Shown: positions 39,938 to 53,151 of the stretch, one piece after another
Numbering within the stretch: the first letter of the stretch is position 1
Layout: each line of letters begins with the position of its first letter
Assembly (NCBI RefSeq): GCF_022647665.1
Contig: NZ_CP071872.1
Span: 1,612,001-1,676,000, forward strand
Direction: 5' to 3'
Source of the DNA: Streptomyces formicae
GTDB lineage: Bacteria > Actinomycetota > Actinomycetes > Streptomycetales > Streptomycetaceae
DNA length: 64,000 bases
The notes under the pieces: generated by a model
The model's input: the letters and a program-made list of their open reading frames with translations, nothing else
What the model was told of the DNA's origin: nothing
The model's database searches: none
Translations under genes and position numbers: made by a program

Positions 39938-42136
39938 TTGTCAACCGAGGAATTGCGGCAGGAACAACAATTCGTCTCCCTCGTCCACGAGCGGCTCGAC
40001 CAGCTCAGGGCGGAGGCCGAGGGCGCCGTGTCCGCCGCGGTCGGGCAGAACGGCACGGGGCGACAGGCCCGCTTCGAGCGCGACATCGCCGTCGTCGAGC
40101 ACTCCGCGACGCTCGCCGCGCTCGACGCCGCGGACACCGGGCTGTGCTTCGGGCGGATCGACCACCGCGACGGGGTCACGTACCACATCGGCCGCATCGG
40201 GATCCGGCGGGACGACGCCGAGCGGACGCCGCTGCTCATCGACTGGCGGGCGCCCGTTGCGCGGCCGTTCTATCTCGCCACCGGGTACGAGCCGATGGGG
40301 CTGCGCCGGCGGCGGCACATCACCACCGAGGGGCGCACCGTCACCGCGCTGCACGACGAGATCATGGATCTCAGCGACACCACCCGCACCGGGTACGAGT
40401 CGCACGACGCCGACGAGGTGCTGCTCGCCGCGCTCAACAGCGCCCGCACCGGGCGGATGGGCGACATCGTCGCGACGATCCAGGCCGAGCAGGACCGCAT
40501 CATCCGCGCCCCGCAGCGCGGTGTGCTCGTCGTCGAGGGCGGCCCCGGCACCGGGAAGACGGCCGTCGCGCTGCACCGTGCCGCGTATCTGCTGTACGCG
40601 CACCGGGAGCAGCTGGCCAAGCGGGCCGTGCTGATCGTCGGGCCCAACCCGGCCTTCCTCGGCTACATCGGCGAGGTGCTGCCCTCCCTCGGCGAGACGG
40701 GTGTGCTCCTCGCGACCGTCGGCGAGCTGTTCCCCGGCGTGCACGCCACCGGCACCGACAGCCCGGCGGCCGCCGCCGTCAAGGGCCGGGCGGAGATGGC
40801 GCAGGTCCTGGCCGAGGCCGTACGGGACCGGCAGCAGGTGCCCGGGAAGGACGACCCGATCGTGATCCCGCACGACGACGGGGAGCTCGTCCTCGACTGG
40901 GGCATGGCCGTCGAGGCGCGGCACAAGGCCCGGGAGACCGGGCTGCCGCACAATCTCGCCCTGCCCGCCTTCGCCTTCCGGATCATCGACGATCTGACCA
41001 CCCAGCTCGCCGACCGCATCGGCGCCGACCCCTACGGCGGCCCGAACTTCCTCGGCCCCGACGACATCGCCCAGCTCGGCAAGGCCGTCGCCGCCAGCCC
41101 CGACGTGCATGCCGCCGTCCTGTCGCTGTGGCCGCCGCTCACCCCGCAGGAGTTCCTCGGCGACTACCTCGCGGAGCCGGCCCATCTCGACGCCACCGAC
41201 GCCGCCTTGATCCGCCGCACCGAAGGCGCGCCCTGGACCCCCGCCGACGTGCCCCTGCTCGACGAGGCAGCCGAGCTCCTCGGCCACGACGACTCCGCCG
41301 AGCGCGCCGCCGCCGAGGCCGAGCGGGAGCGGCGTATCGCCTACGCGCAGGGCGTGCTCGACGTCTCGTACGCCTCCCGCACCTACGAGTTCGAGGACAA
41401 GGAGGAGGTCGACAGCGAGGCGTCCGAGGTCCTCGCCGCGCACGACGTCATCGACGCCGAGCGCTTCGCCGACCGCCACGAGGAGGCCGACCACCGCAGC
41501 GCCGCCGAGCGCGCCGCCGCCGACCGGACCTGGGCGTTCGGGCACATCATCGTCGACGAGGCGCAGGAGCTGTCGGAGATGGCCTGGCGGCTGCTGATGC
41601 GCCGCTGCCCGACCCGTTCGATGACCCTCGTCGGCGACCCGGCCCAGACCGGCGACCCGGCAGGGTGCGCCTCCTGGAAGGAGATCCTGGAACCGTACGT
41701 CCAGGACCGCTGGGAGCTTGCGAGGCTCGGCGTCAACTACCGTACGCCCGCCGAGATCATGGACTACGCGACCGGGCAGCGCCGCGCCACCGACCCGGCC
41801 TTCGCCCCGCCCCGCTCCATCCGCTCCACGGGCGTACGGCCCTGGGAACGCACCCTGCCGCTCGCCGACGTGGCCCGGCTGGCGCGGGAGGAGGCACCGC
41901 CCGAGGGCAGGCTCGCCGTCATCGCCCCGCGCGAGCTGCACGCCGGGCTCACGGGGCTCGGCGACGACGGGCCGCTGGACCTGTCCCGGCCTGTCGTCCT
42001 CCTCGACCCCCGCGAGGCCAAGGGCCTCGAATTCGACACGGTCCTCGTCGTCGACCCGGACCGGATGAGCGCCAACGACCTGTACGTGGCGCTCACCCGG
42101 GCCACTCAGCGGCTGGGGGTCATCACCCCGGCCTGA
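39938..42136 (+). CDS. helD: HelD-type RNA polymerase-recycling ATPase
   Basis: 732 residues from TTG at 39938 with CAGGAG 8 bases upstream. Superfamily 1 UvrD-like ATPase without helicase-specific additions. The N-terminal coiled coil (about 1-70, EELRQEQQFVSLVHERLDQLRAEAE) is followed by Walker A GGPGTGKT at 201-208. A large insertion (about 300-520) corresponds to the HelD clamp-opening arm, and Walker B-like IIVDEAQELSEMAWRLL is near 537-553. Motif GDPAQTGDPAG and the terminal VALTRATQRLGV are also present. Actinobacterial HelD removes RNA polymerase from stalled complexes; the HelR subgroup protects against rifamycins. Which subgroup this belongs to is not decided here. The stop codon is duplicated by a 15-bp repeat. 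Confidence 0.9.
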   Translation: MSTEELRQEQQFVSLVHERLDQLRAEAEGAVSAAVGQNGTGRQARFERDIAVVEHSATLAALDAADTGLCFGRIDHRDGVTYHIGRIGIRRDDAERTPLLIDWRAPVARPFYLATGYEPMGLRRRRHITTEGRTVTALHDEIMDLSDTTRTGYESHDADEVLLAALNSARTGRMGDIVATIQAEQDRIIRAPQRGVLVVEGGPGTGKTAVALHRAAYLLYAHREQLAKRAVLIVGPNPAFLGYIGEVLPSLGETGVLLATVGELFPGVHATGTDSPAAAAVKGRAEMAQVLAEAVRDRQQVPGKDDPIVIPHDDGELVLDWGMAVEARHKARETGLPHNLALPAFAFRIIDDLTTQLADRIGADPYGGPNFLGPDDIAQLGKAVAASPDVHAAVLSLWPPLTPQEFLGDYLAEPAHLDATDAALIRRTEGAPWTPADVPLLDEAAELLGHDDSAERAAAEAERERRIAYAQGVLDVSYASRTYEFEDKEEVDSEASEVLAAHDVIDAERFADRHEEADHRSAAERAAADRTWAFGHIIVDEAQELSEMAWRLLMRRCPTRSMTLVGDPAQTGDPAGCASWKEILEPYVQDRWELARLGVNYRTPAEIMDYATGQRRATDPAFAPPRSIRSTGVRPWERTLPLADVARLAREEAPPEGRLAVIAPRELHAGLTGLGDDGPLDLSRPVVLLDPREAKGLEFDTVLVVDPDRMSANDLYVALTRATQRLGVITPA

Positions 42137-42189
42137 ACCACTCCGGCCTGAACCACTCCGGCCCGAACAGCTCCGGCCCGAGTCGCGCT
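42130..42189. repeat. 15-bp tandem repeat containing the helD stop codon
   Basis: GGCCTGAACCACTCC at 42130-42144 is repeated exactly at 42145-42159. It appears as GGCCCGAACAGCTCC at 42160-42174 and degenerates in a fourth unit. The first unit holds the TGA stop; the 15-bp period duplicates it in frame at 42149-42151. Confidence 0.9.
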
Positions 42190-42208
42190 CGAACCACCCC
42201 GCCCCGCG

Positions 42209-44443
42209 TCACGCCGGCGTCAGCCACACCGTGGCCAGCGGCGGCAGCGTGAGCTGGATGCTGGTGCGGTGGCCGTGCGCGCCCACGGACTCCGGCTTCA
42301 GCGGCTCCGCGTTGAGCACGTCGCTGCCGCCGAACCGCGCCGCGTCCGTGTTGAGCACCTCCGTCCAGACCGGGACGGACGGCGGAACGCCCAGCCGGTA
42401 CTCGTGGCGGACCACCGGCGAGAAGTTGGAGACCGCCAGCAGCGGGGCACCGTCCGCGTCGTAGCGGAGGAAGGCGAAGACATTGTCCTCGGCGGCCCCG
42501 CCGTCGACCCAGGCGAAGCCCTCGGGGACGGTGTCCCGCTGCCACAGCGCGGGCGTCGCCCCGTACACCGCGTTGAGCTCGCGCACCAGGTCGCGTACGC
42601 CCCGGTGGTCGCCCGCCGAGTGGTACGTCTCGTCCATCAGCCACCACTCGGGGCCGTGGTCGTGCGACCACTCGGCGCCCTGGGCGAACTCCTGGCCCAT
42701 GAAGAGCAGTTGCTTGCCCGGGTGCGCCCACATGAAGCCGAGATAGGCCCGGTGGGTGGCGCGACGCTGCCACCAGTCGCCGGGCATCTTCGACACCAGC
42801 GCGCGCTTGCCGTGCACGACCTCGTCGTGCGAGATCGGCAGGACGTAGTTCTCGCTGTACGCGTACACCATCGAGAAGGTCATCTCGTTGTGGTGGAACT
42901 TGCGGTGCACCGGCTCGTGCTGGACGTACCCGAGCGAGTCGTGCATCCAGCCCATGTTCCACTTCAGGCCGAAGCCGAGACCGCCGAAGCCGGCCGGGCC
43001 GACATGGTGGGTGGCCCGGGTGACGCCGTCCCAGGCCGTGGACTCCTCGGCGATCGTCACGACGCCGGGGCAGCGGCGGTACACGGTCGCGTTCATCTCC
43101 TGGAGGAAGGCGACCGCGTCCAGGTTCTCCCGGCCGCCGTGCTCGTTCGGGCTCCACTCGCCGTGCTCGCGCGAGTAGTCGAGGTAGAGCATGGAGGCGA
43201 CCGCGTCGACCCGCAGCCCGTCGATGTGGAACTCCTCGCACCAGTACACGGCGTTGGCGACGAGGAAGTTGCGGACCTCCTTGCGGCCGTAGTCGAACTC
43301 CAGAGTGCCCCAGTCCGGGTGCGCGGCCCGGGCCGGGTCGGAGTGCTCGTACAGCGGCCGGCCGTCGAACTCCGCCAGCGCCCAGTCGTCGCGCGGGAAG
43401 TGCGCCGGCACCCAGTCCATGATCACGCCGACGCCCGCCCGGTGCAGCGAGTCGACCAGGTAGCGGAAGTCGTCGGGGGTGCCCATCCGGGCCGTCGGCG
43501 CGTAGAAGCCGGTGACCTGGTAGCCCCAGGAGCCGCCGAAGGGATGCTCGGCGACCGGCATCAGCTCCACGTGCGTGAAGCCCAGGTCCTTGACGTACGA
43601 GGGGAGTTGGGCGGCTAGCTGGCGGTACGTCAGCCCGGGCCGCCAGGACGGCAGGTGCACCTCGTAGACCGAGAGCGGCGCCTCGTGCACCGGCCGGTCG
43701 GCCCGGTGCGCCAGCCATTCCTCGTCGTGCCACACATGGTGCGACTCGGTGACCACGGAGGCGTTCGACGGCGGCACCTCGGTGCGGCGGGCCATCGGAT
43801 CGGCGCGGACCGTGTGCGAACCGTCCGGGCGGACGATGTCGAACTTGTAGAGCGCCCCCTCGCCCACCCCGGGCACGAACAGCTCCCACACCCCGGACGA
43901 GCCGAGCGAGCGCAGCGGGTACGCGGTGCCGTCCCAGTAGTTGAAGTCGCCGACGAGCCTGACCCCGGAGGCGTTCGGCGCCCAGACCGTGAAGCGGGTG
44001 CCGGTCACGCCCTGGTGCGTCATCGGGCGGGCGCCGAGCGCCTGCCACAGCTCCTCGTGCCGGCCCTCGCCGATCAGATGCAGATCGAGTTCGCCGAGCG
44101 CGGGCAGCAGGCGGTACGCGTCCGCGGTCTCGACCGTGGTGTCCTCGTACACCACCTGGAGCGTGTACTCCGGTGCCGTGCGCAGCGGCAGCAGCGCCGA
44201 GAAGAGCCCGTCGCCCTCCTTGTGCAGCTCCGCCCGCAGTCCCTTGGCCAGCACGGTCACCGACTGCGCATGCGGGCGCAGCACCCGGAACACCACGCCG
44301 CCGCGCACCGAGTGGGCGCCGAGCAGCGCGTGCGGATCATGGTGCGAGCCGCTGAGCAGTCGCTCCCGGTCGGCGTCGTCGAGCGGTTTCGCCTTGCGTA
44401 CGCCGTGCGGTGGCTGGGCGGCGGCTGGCTTGCGGGCAGTCAC
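42209..44443 (-). CDS. glgB: 1,4-alpha-glucan branching enzyme
   Basis: 744 residues from GTG at 44443 (AAGGAGG 8 bases upstream); an upstream ATG at 44488 would add 15 residues. Domain order: N1 and CBM48 (about 15-210, [42 protein letters not shown]), the GH13_9 barrel, and the C-terminal all-beta domain. The catalytic residues are in [15 protein letters not shown] (nucleophile Asp), [10 protein letters not shown] (acid/base Glu) and [10 protein letters not shown]. Introduces alpha-1,6 branches into the linear glucan made by GlgE. Last gene of the glgE-treS-mak-glgB run. Confidence 0.96.
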   Translation of the reverse strand: MTARKPAAAQPPHGVRKAKPLDDADRERLLSGSHHDPHALLGAHSVRGGVVFRVLRPHAQSVTVLAKGLRAELHKEGDGLFSALLPLRTAPEYTLQVVYEDTTVETADAYRLLPALGELDLHLIGEGRHEELWQALGARPMTHQGVTGTRFTVWAPNASGVRLVGDFNYWDGTAYPLRSLGSSGVWELFVPGVGEGALYKFDIVRPDGSHTVRADPMARRTEVPPSNASVVTESHHVWHDEEWLAHRADRPVHEAPLSVYEVHLPSWRPGLTYRQLAAQLPSYVKDLGFTHVELMPVAEHPFGGSWGYQVTGFYAPTARMGTPDDFRYLVDSLHRAGVGVIMDWVPAHFPRDDWALAEFDGRPLYEHSDPARAAHPDWGTLEFDYGRKEVRNFLVANAVYWCEEFHIDGLRVDAVASMLYLDYSREHGEWSPNEHGGRENLDAVAFLQEMNATVYRRCPGVVTIAEESTAWDGVTRATHHVGPAGFGGLGFGLKWNMGWMHDSLGYVQHEPVHRKFHHNEMTFSMVYAYSENYVLPISHDEVVHGKRALVSKMPGDWWQRRATHRAYLGFMWAHPGKQLLFMGQEFAQGAEWSHDHGPEWWLMDETYHSAGDHRGVRDLVRELNAVYGATPALWQRDTVPEGFAWVDGGAAEDNVFAFLRYDADGAPLLAVSNFSPVVRHEYRLGVPPSVPVWTEVLNTDAARFGGSDVLNAEPLKPESVGAHGHRTSIQLTLPPLATVWLTPA

Positions 44444-44524
44444 GGGGGCGGCCTCCTTGTGCTGGGGGTGGGTGGGGCGGGGGTTCATGGGGAGCTGCTG
44501 TTGTCTTTCCGCCTCCGGGGAGCG

Positions 44525-45919
<1,395 letters not shown>

Positions 45920-46112
45920 GGCATCGCGTCCTTTCCCCGGGCACACCACAGGTTGCGAAGAGTGTCCCGGATTGCGGTAAATATAGGCTGTCCGGGCTGT
46001 GCGTGGGGGTTCCCCCCGCCGTAGGCAGGGAGAATGTCGGCTCAGGATGGTCCGTACGGCCTCGATACGACGCGAGTCGTACCGAGTCTCGATATGAGGG
46101 GGAGCGTGCCCC

Positions 46113-46140
46113 GTGCGGGGCGATGACAACCGCCCCGCAC
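46113..46140. terminator. Hairpin between treS and mak
   Basis: GTGCGGGGCG (46113-46122) pairs perfectly with CGCCCCGCAC (46131-46140), loop ATGACAAC, 21 bp past the treS stop. It may terminate or attenuate glgE-treS transcription before mak. Confidence 0.75.
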
Positions 46141-46160
46141 CCGACATGGCATGTGCCGGA

Positions 46161-47950
<1,790 letters not shown>

Positions 47951-47954
<4 letters not shown>

Positions 47955-49945
47955 GATGTGGGTGACCCTCCGATTGTCGGGGACGGTCGCAGGACCACGA
48001 CGTGCGCAGGCGTGACGCCCGGCTCGAGGCGCACATAGACGGCCCTGCCCCAGTGATAGGTGTCGCCGGTGAGCTCGTCGCGCACCGGTACGGTCTCGTG
48101 CCAGTCGAGGCCGAGTTCCGGCATGTCCAACGAGACCGTGGCCTCCTGGGTGTGGTGGGGGTCGAGGTTCACGACCGTCAGGACCACGTCCGTGCCGGAG
48201 CGCTTGCTGTACGCGATGACCGCATCGTTGTCCACCTGATGGAAGTGCAGGTCCCGCAGCTGCTGGAGCGCCGGGTGGCGGCGCCTGATCCGGTTGAGGG
48301 CGGTGATCAGCGGGGCGATGGTGCGCCCCTCGCGCTCCGCCGACTCCCAGTCCCGGGGCCTCAGTTGGTACTTCTCCGAGTCCAGGTACTCCTCGCTGCC
48401 CGGCCGCAGCGCGGTGTTCTCGCACAGCTCGTACCCCGCGTACACCCCCCACGTGGGGGCCAGGGTCGCGGCCAGCACCGCCCGCGCCTCGAACGCGGGA
48501 CGCCCGCCGTCCTGGAGATACGCGTGCAGGATGTCCGGCGTGTTCACGAAGAAATTGGGACGCATACAGGAGGCGGCCGGACCCGACAACTCCGTCAGGT
48601 ACTCCGTCAGCTCGTGCTTGGTGTTGCGCCAGGTGAAGTACGTGTACGACTGCTGGAAGCCGACCGCGGCCAGCGTGTGCATCATCGCGGGGCGCGTGAA
48701 CGCCTCGGCCAGGAAGATCACGTCCGGGTCGGTGCGGTTGATCTCGCCGATCACCTTCTCCCAGAAGACGACCGGCTTGGTGTGCGGGTTGTCGACGCGG
48801 AAGATCCGCACGTCATGGGCCATCCAGTGGCGCAGGATCCGCAGCGTCTCCTCGACCAGGCCCGGCATGTCCTCGTCGAAGGCGATCGGGTAGATGTCCT
48901 GGTACTTCTTCGGCGGGTTCTCGGCGTAGGCGATGGAGCCGTCGGGGCGGTGGCGGAACCACTCCGGGTGCTTGTCCACCCACGGATGGTCCGGCGAGCA
49001 CTGCAGCGCGAAGTCCAGCGCCACCTCCATGCGCAGATCGCGGGCGCAGCGCACGAACGCGTCGAAGTCGTCGAGCGTGCCGAGGTCCGGGTGGACCGCG
49101 TCGTGACCGCCGTCGGGCGAGCCGATCGCCCAGGGCACGCCGACGTCGTGCCGGCCGGCCTCAAGGGTGTTGTTGGGGCCCTTGCGGAAGGTGGAGCCGA
49201 TGGGGTGGATGGGGGGCAGATAGACGACGTCGAAGCCCATCGCGGCGACGGCGGGCAGCCGCTGGGCGGCGGTCCTGAAGGTGCCGGAGACCGGCTTGCC
49301 CCGCCGCGTCGTCGCGCCCTCCGACCGCGGGAAGAACTCGTACCAGGAGCCGAACAGCGCGCGGGGCCGCTCGACCTGGAGCGGCAACGGGGGCGACGCC
49401 GTGACCAGTTCGCGCAGCGGGTGGCGGGCCAGTGCGGCGGTGGCCTCCGGGGCGAGCGCGGCGGCGAGCCGCTCGGCGGGCGGCCGCGACTCGTCGCGCA
49501 GCGCGTCCGCCGCGGCGAGCACCGCCTCCCGGCCGTCCCGCTTGGGCACGCCGGCGGCGGCGCGCTCGTACAGCCCGGCACCCTCGGCGAGGACGAGTGC
49601 GGTGTCGATCCCCGCCGGAATCTTGATCCCGGCGTGGTGCCGCCAGGTCGCCACCGGATCGCTCCACGCCTCGACGCGGTACGTCCACCGGCCCTCCGCG
49701 TCCGGAGTGACCTCGGCCCCCCAGCGGTCGGTGCCGGGCGCGAGCTCGCGCATCGGCGTCCAGGGGCCCTGGCGGCCGCCGGGGTCGCGCAGCACGACAT
49801 TGGCGGCGACCGCGTCGTGGCCTTCGCGGAAGACGGTGGCGGAGACCTGGAAGGTCTCGCCCGTCACCGCCTTGGCGGGCCTTCGGCCGCAGTCGACGAG
49901 CGGGTGTACGTCCAGAACGGGAATGCGGCCAATCAGCGGGTTCAC
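47951..49945 (-). CDS. glgE: Alpha-1,4-glucan:maltose-1-phosphate maltosyltransferase
   Basis: 664 residues from GTG at 49945 (CAGGTGA upstream); an upstream ATG would add 41 Pro-rich residues. GH13_3 family. N-terminal beta domain ([27 protein letters not shown]), a helical insert, then the barrel. The maltosyl nucleophile is in [17 protein letters not shown] and the acid/base Glu in [15 protein letters not shown]. Adds maltosyl units from maltose-1-phosphate to alpha-glucan. Heads glgE-treS-mak-glgB and is divergent from glgP. Confidence 0.97.
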
Positions 49946-50498
49946 GGCATCACCTGGGGGCTGTGCGGGCGTGGCGGAGGGAGCGGGAGGGCGAGCGGGC
50001 GGGCCCTCTGAGCGGGGCGTGGGAGTTCTTTGTAACTGCTGCGTCGACGGCTGGCGGGCTGCGGGCATGGCCGCTCCTGTCCGCGTTCACTCGAATAGCT
50101 GCGTCTGGATGCGGGGCCGGCGCTGGCGCGCCGGGTGGCTGCGCGAGGGGGTACCGGGGGAGCCTTCCCACGCACCTGAGGGGGGCAATCCGGTGATGCG
50201 ATACCTACTAGGGCGTAGGGCCTGTCGTTCGCATCAGCCCGGCAGGATCCGAACGACAGACCCTGGCAGTCCGGGCAATACGACGCGGGGCGCATCCGGG
50301 GTGCGCGGCCGGGTCTCGTCGGCCCGGTCCCCCCACCCACCGCCCCCGGGGTGCGCCAGCGCACCCCCGGGCCGCCCCGGGCGCCCCGTGGTTGGGTGCG
50401 GCGCGGCGCCGCTACCGTCGGAGGCGAAGGCGACATCCGGCCCGCCGCACAGCGTCGTGCGCCGCCGGATGCGTACCTCCGCTGCGAAGGTGGGACCT
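49946..50498. other. Divergent glgE-glgP intergenic region
   Basis: About 550 bp without a supported gene. It must hold promoters for both units. The clear structure is the inverted repeat CTGTCGTTCG (50222-50231)/CGAACGACAG (50250-50259) with an 18-bp spacer, embedded in a direct-repeat-like context of GGGCCTGTCG and CAGGATCCGAACG words. Confidence 0.5.
50222..50259. repeat. Inverted repeat, possible mobile-element end or attenuator
   Basis: Perfect 10-bp arms CTGTCGTTCG/CGAACGACAG with an 18-bp spacer. Similar GGCCTGTCGTTCG words recur in Streptomyces genomes in my recollection, near insertion-sequence scars. No transposase is present. Confidence 0.4.
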
Positions 50499-53072
50499 GT
50501 GAAGGCCATTCGTCGATTCACCGTCCGCCCCGTCCTCCCCGAACCGCTCGCCCCCATCGGCGAGCTGGCCCGCAATCTGCGCTGGTCCTGGCACGCACCG
50601 ACCCGGGAGCTGTTCCGCGCCGTCGACCCCGAGGGGTGGCGGACGGCCGACGGCGACCCGGTACGGCTGCTCGGGGCCGTGTCCGCCCGCCGTCTCGCCG
50701 TGCTCGCCCACGACCAGGACTTCCTGCGCCGGCTCGCCGAGGCCGACCGCGACCTCGCCGCCTATCTGCACGGCCCCCGCTGGTACCAGGAGCAGGGGGA
50801 CGACGGCGAGCCGCTGCCCTCCGCCATCGCCTACTTCTCGCCCGAGTTCGGCATCACCGCCGCCCTGCCCCAGTACTCCGGAGGGCTCGGCATACTCGCC
50901 GGCGACCACCTCAAGGCCGCCAGCGACCTCGGCGTCCCGCTCATCGGCGTCGGACTGCTCTACCGCCACGGCTACTTCCGCCAGTCCCTGTCCCGCGACG
51001 GATGGCAGCAGGAGCACTACCCCGTCCTCGACCCCGACGAGTTGCCGCTCGGCCTGGTCCGCGAGGCGGACGGCAGCCCGGCCCAGGTCGCCCTCACCCT
51101 CCCCGGCGGCCGCCGTCTGCACGCCCGCGTCTGGCACGCCCAGGTCGGACGCGTACCGCTGCTGCTCCTCGACTCGGACGTCGAGGAGAACGCGCCCGGG
51201 GAACGCGACGTCACCGACCGGCTGTACGGCGGCGGCAGCGAGCACCGGCTGCTCCAGGAGATGCTCCTGGGCATCGGCGGGGTGCGTGCGGTGCGCGCGT
51301 ACTGCCGGCTGACGGGCCATCCGGAACCGGAGGTGTTCCACACGAACGAGGGCCACGCCGGCTTCCTCGGCCTGGAGCGCATCCGTGAACTCATGCCGTA
51401 CGGGCTCGACTTCGACGCCGCGCTGGAGGCGGTGCGCGCCGGGACGGTCTTCACCACCCACACCCCGGTCGCGGCCGGTATCGACCGCTTCGACCGGGAG
51501 CTGGTCGCGCACCACTTCGGGGACGACGGCGAACTGCCCGGGGTGGACGCCGGGCGGGTGCTGGGGCTCGGCATGGAGAGCTATCCGGGCGGCGAGCCGA
51601 ACGTCTTCAACATGGCCGTGATGGGCCTGCGGCTCGCCCAGCGCGCCAACGGCGTCTCGACCCTCCACGGCGCGGTCAGCCGCGAGATGTTCCGTGGCCT
51701 GTGGCCGGGGTTCGACGCGCCCGAGGTGCCGATCACCTCCGTCACCAACGGGGTGCACGCCCCGACCTGGGTCGCGCCCGAGCTCGCCCGCCTCGGCGAC
51801 GCCGGCGAGGCGCCCGCCGCCGACATCTGGGAGGTCCGCCGCGAGCTGCGCGAGCAACTGGCGCGGGAGGTGCGGCAGCGGCTGTACGCGTCGTGGCGCC
51901 AGCGCGGCGCGAACACCGCGGAGCTCGGCTGGATCGACGGCGTGCTCGACCCCGGGGTCCTCACCATCGGCTTCGCGCGCCGGGTCCCCGCGTACAAGCG
52001 GCTCACGCTGATGCTCCGCGACCGTGACCGGCTGATGGAGCTGCTGCTCCACCCCACCAGGCCGGTACAGATCGTCGTCGCGGGCAAGGCCCATCCGGCG
52101 GACGACGGCGGGAAGCGGCTGATCCAGGAGCTGGTTCGGTTCGCGGACGACCCGCGGGTGCGCCACCGGATCGTCTTCCTGCCCGACTACGGGATGGCGA
52201 TGGCGCGCACGCTGTACCCCGGCTGCGACGTCTGGCTCAACAACCCGCTGCGGCCGCTGGAGGCGTGCGGCACGAGCGGAATGAAGGCGGCGCTCAACGG
52301 CTGTCTCAATCTGTCGGTCCTGGACGGCTGGTGGGACGAGTGGTACGAGCCGGACTTCGGCTGGCCCGTGCCGACCGCCGACGGCACCGCGGCCCAGGAC
52401 GACGGGCGGCGGGACGACTTGGAGGCCGCCGCCCTCTACGGCCTGCTCGAGGAGCGGATCGCGCCGCTCTTCTACGACCGCACCGCCGACGGCCTGCCCG
52501 GCCGCTGGATCGAGATGGTCCGGCGCACTCTCACGGCGCTCGGCCCGAAGGTGCTGGCGGACCGGATGGTGCGCGACTACGTGAACCGGCTGTACGCACC
52601 CGCCGCCGGCGCACACCGCGCCCTCGCCCTGGACGCGGACGCGGCCCGGGAGCTGGCCGCGTGGAAGGCGCGGGTGCGCGCGGCCTGGCCGGGCGTCGCG
52701 GTCGACCACGTGGAGGCGGGCACGGCGCTCGGCACCGCGGAGCTCGGCGCCACGCTGGCCCTGCGGGTCGGGGTCCGGCTCGGCGAACTCCAGCCGGACG
52801 ATGTGGAGGTGCAGGCGGTGGCGGGCCGGGTCGACGCGGACGACACGATCGCCGACGCGCAGACCTTCCCGCTGAAGCCGGCCGACTCCGGCCCCGACGA
52901 GGCGGGCCGCAGGGTCTACGAGGGCCCGCTCGCACTGGACCGCACCGGCCCGTTCGGCTGCACCGTGCGCGTGCTTCCCGCGCATCCGCTTCTGCCGACC
53001 GGAGCCGATCTCGGCCTGGTGGCGCTGCCGGCGGAGACGGCGGGCGAGGGGGCGGGTCTGCTGATGCGCTGA
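50499..53072 (+). CDS. glgP: Alpha-glucan phosphorylase (GT35, DUF3417 type)
   Basis: 857 residues from GTG at 50499 (AAGGTGGG 6 bases before). N-terminal DUF3417 domain (IRRFTVRPVLPEPLAPIGELARNLRWSWHAPTRELF), typical of the short Thermus/actinomycete phosphorylases. AYFSPEFGITAALPQYSGGLGILAGDHLKAASDLG and the PLP-lysine region RPLEACGTSGMKAALNGCLNLSVLDGWWDEW are diagnostic. A C-terminal domain of unknown function (about 700-857) follows. Releases glucose-1-phosphate from glucan, or makes glucan under other ratios. Divergent from glgE. Confidence 0.95.
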   Translation: MKAIRRFTVRPVLPEPLAPIGELARNLRWSWHAPTRELFRAVDPEGWRTADGDPVRLLGAVSARRLAVLAHDQDFLRRLAEADRDLAAYLHGPRWYQEQGDDGEPLPSAIAYFSPEFGITAALPQYSGGLGILAGDHLKAASDLGVPLIGVGLLYRHGYFRQSLSRDGWQQEHYPVLDPDELPLGLVREADGSPAQVALTLPGGRRLHARVWHAQVGRVPLLLLDSDVEENAPGERDVTDRLYGGGSEHRLLQEMLLGIGGVRAVRAYCRLTGHPEPEVFHTNEGHAGFLGLERIRELMPYGLDFDAALEAVRAGTVFTTHTPVAAGIDRFDRELVAHHFGDDGELPGVDAGRVLGLGMESYPGGEPNVFNMAVMGLRLAQRANGVSTLHGAVSREMFRGLWPGFDAPEVPITSVTNGVHAPTWVAPELARLGDAGEAPAADIWEVRRELREQLAREVRQRLYASWRQRGANTAELGWIDGVLDPGVLTIGFARRVPAYKRLTLMLRDRDRLMELLLHPTRPVQIVVAGKAHPADDGGKRLIQELVRFADDPRVRHRIVFLPDYGMAMARTLYPGCDVWLNNPLRPLEACGTSGMKAALNGCLNLSVLDGWWDEWYEPDFGWPVPTADGTAAQDDGRRDDLEAAALYGLLEERIAPLFYDRTADGLPGRWIEMVRRTLTALGPKVLADRMVRDYVNRLYAPAAGAHRALALDADAARELAAWKARVRAAWPGVAVDHVEAGTALGTAELGATLALRVGVRLGELQPDDVEVQAVAGRVDADDTIADAQTFPLKPADSGPDEAGRRVYEGPLALDRTGPFGCTVRVLPAHPLLPTGADLGLVALPAETAGEGAGLLMR

Positions 53073-53077
53073 GACGC

Positions 53078-53113
53078 GACCGCCCGGGGGAACGGGAGTT
53101 CCCCCGGGCGGTC
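53078..53113. terminator. Bidirectional terminator glgP/M4 protease
   Basis: GACCGCCCGGGGGAAC (53078-53093) and its exact complement (53098-53113), 16-bp stem, loop GGGA. It lies between convergent genes. Confidence 0.92.
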
Positions 53114-53151
53114 CTCAGGAGCGGTGGTGGAGCGGCGGTGGAGCGGTGGGC

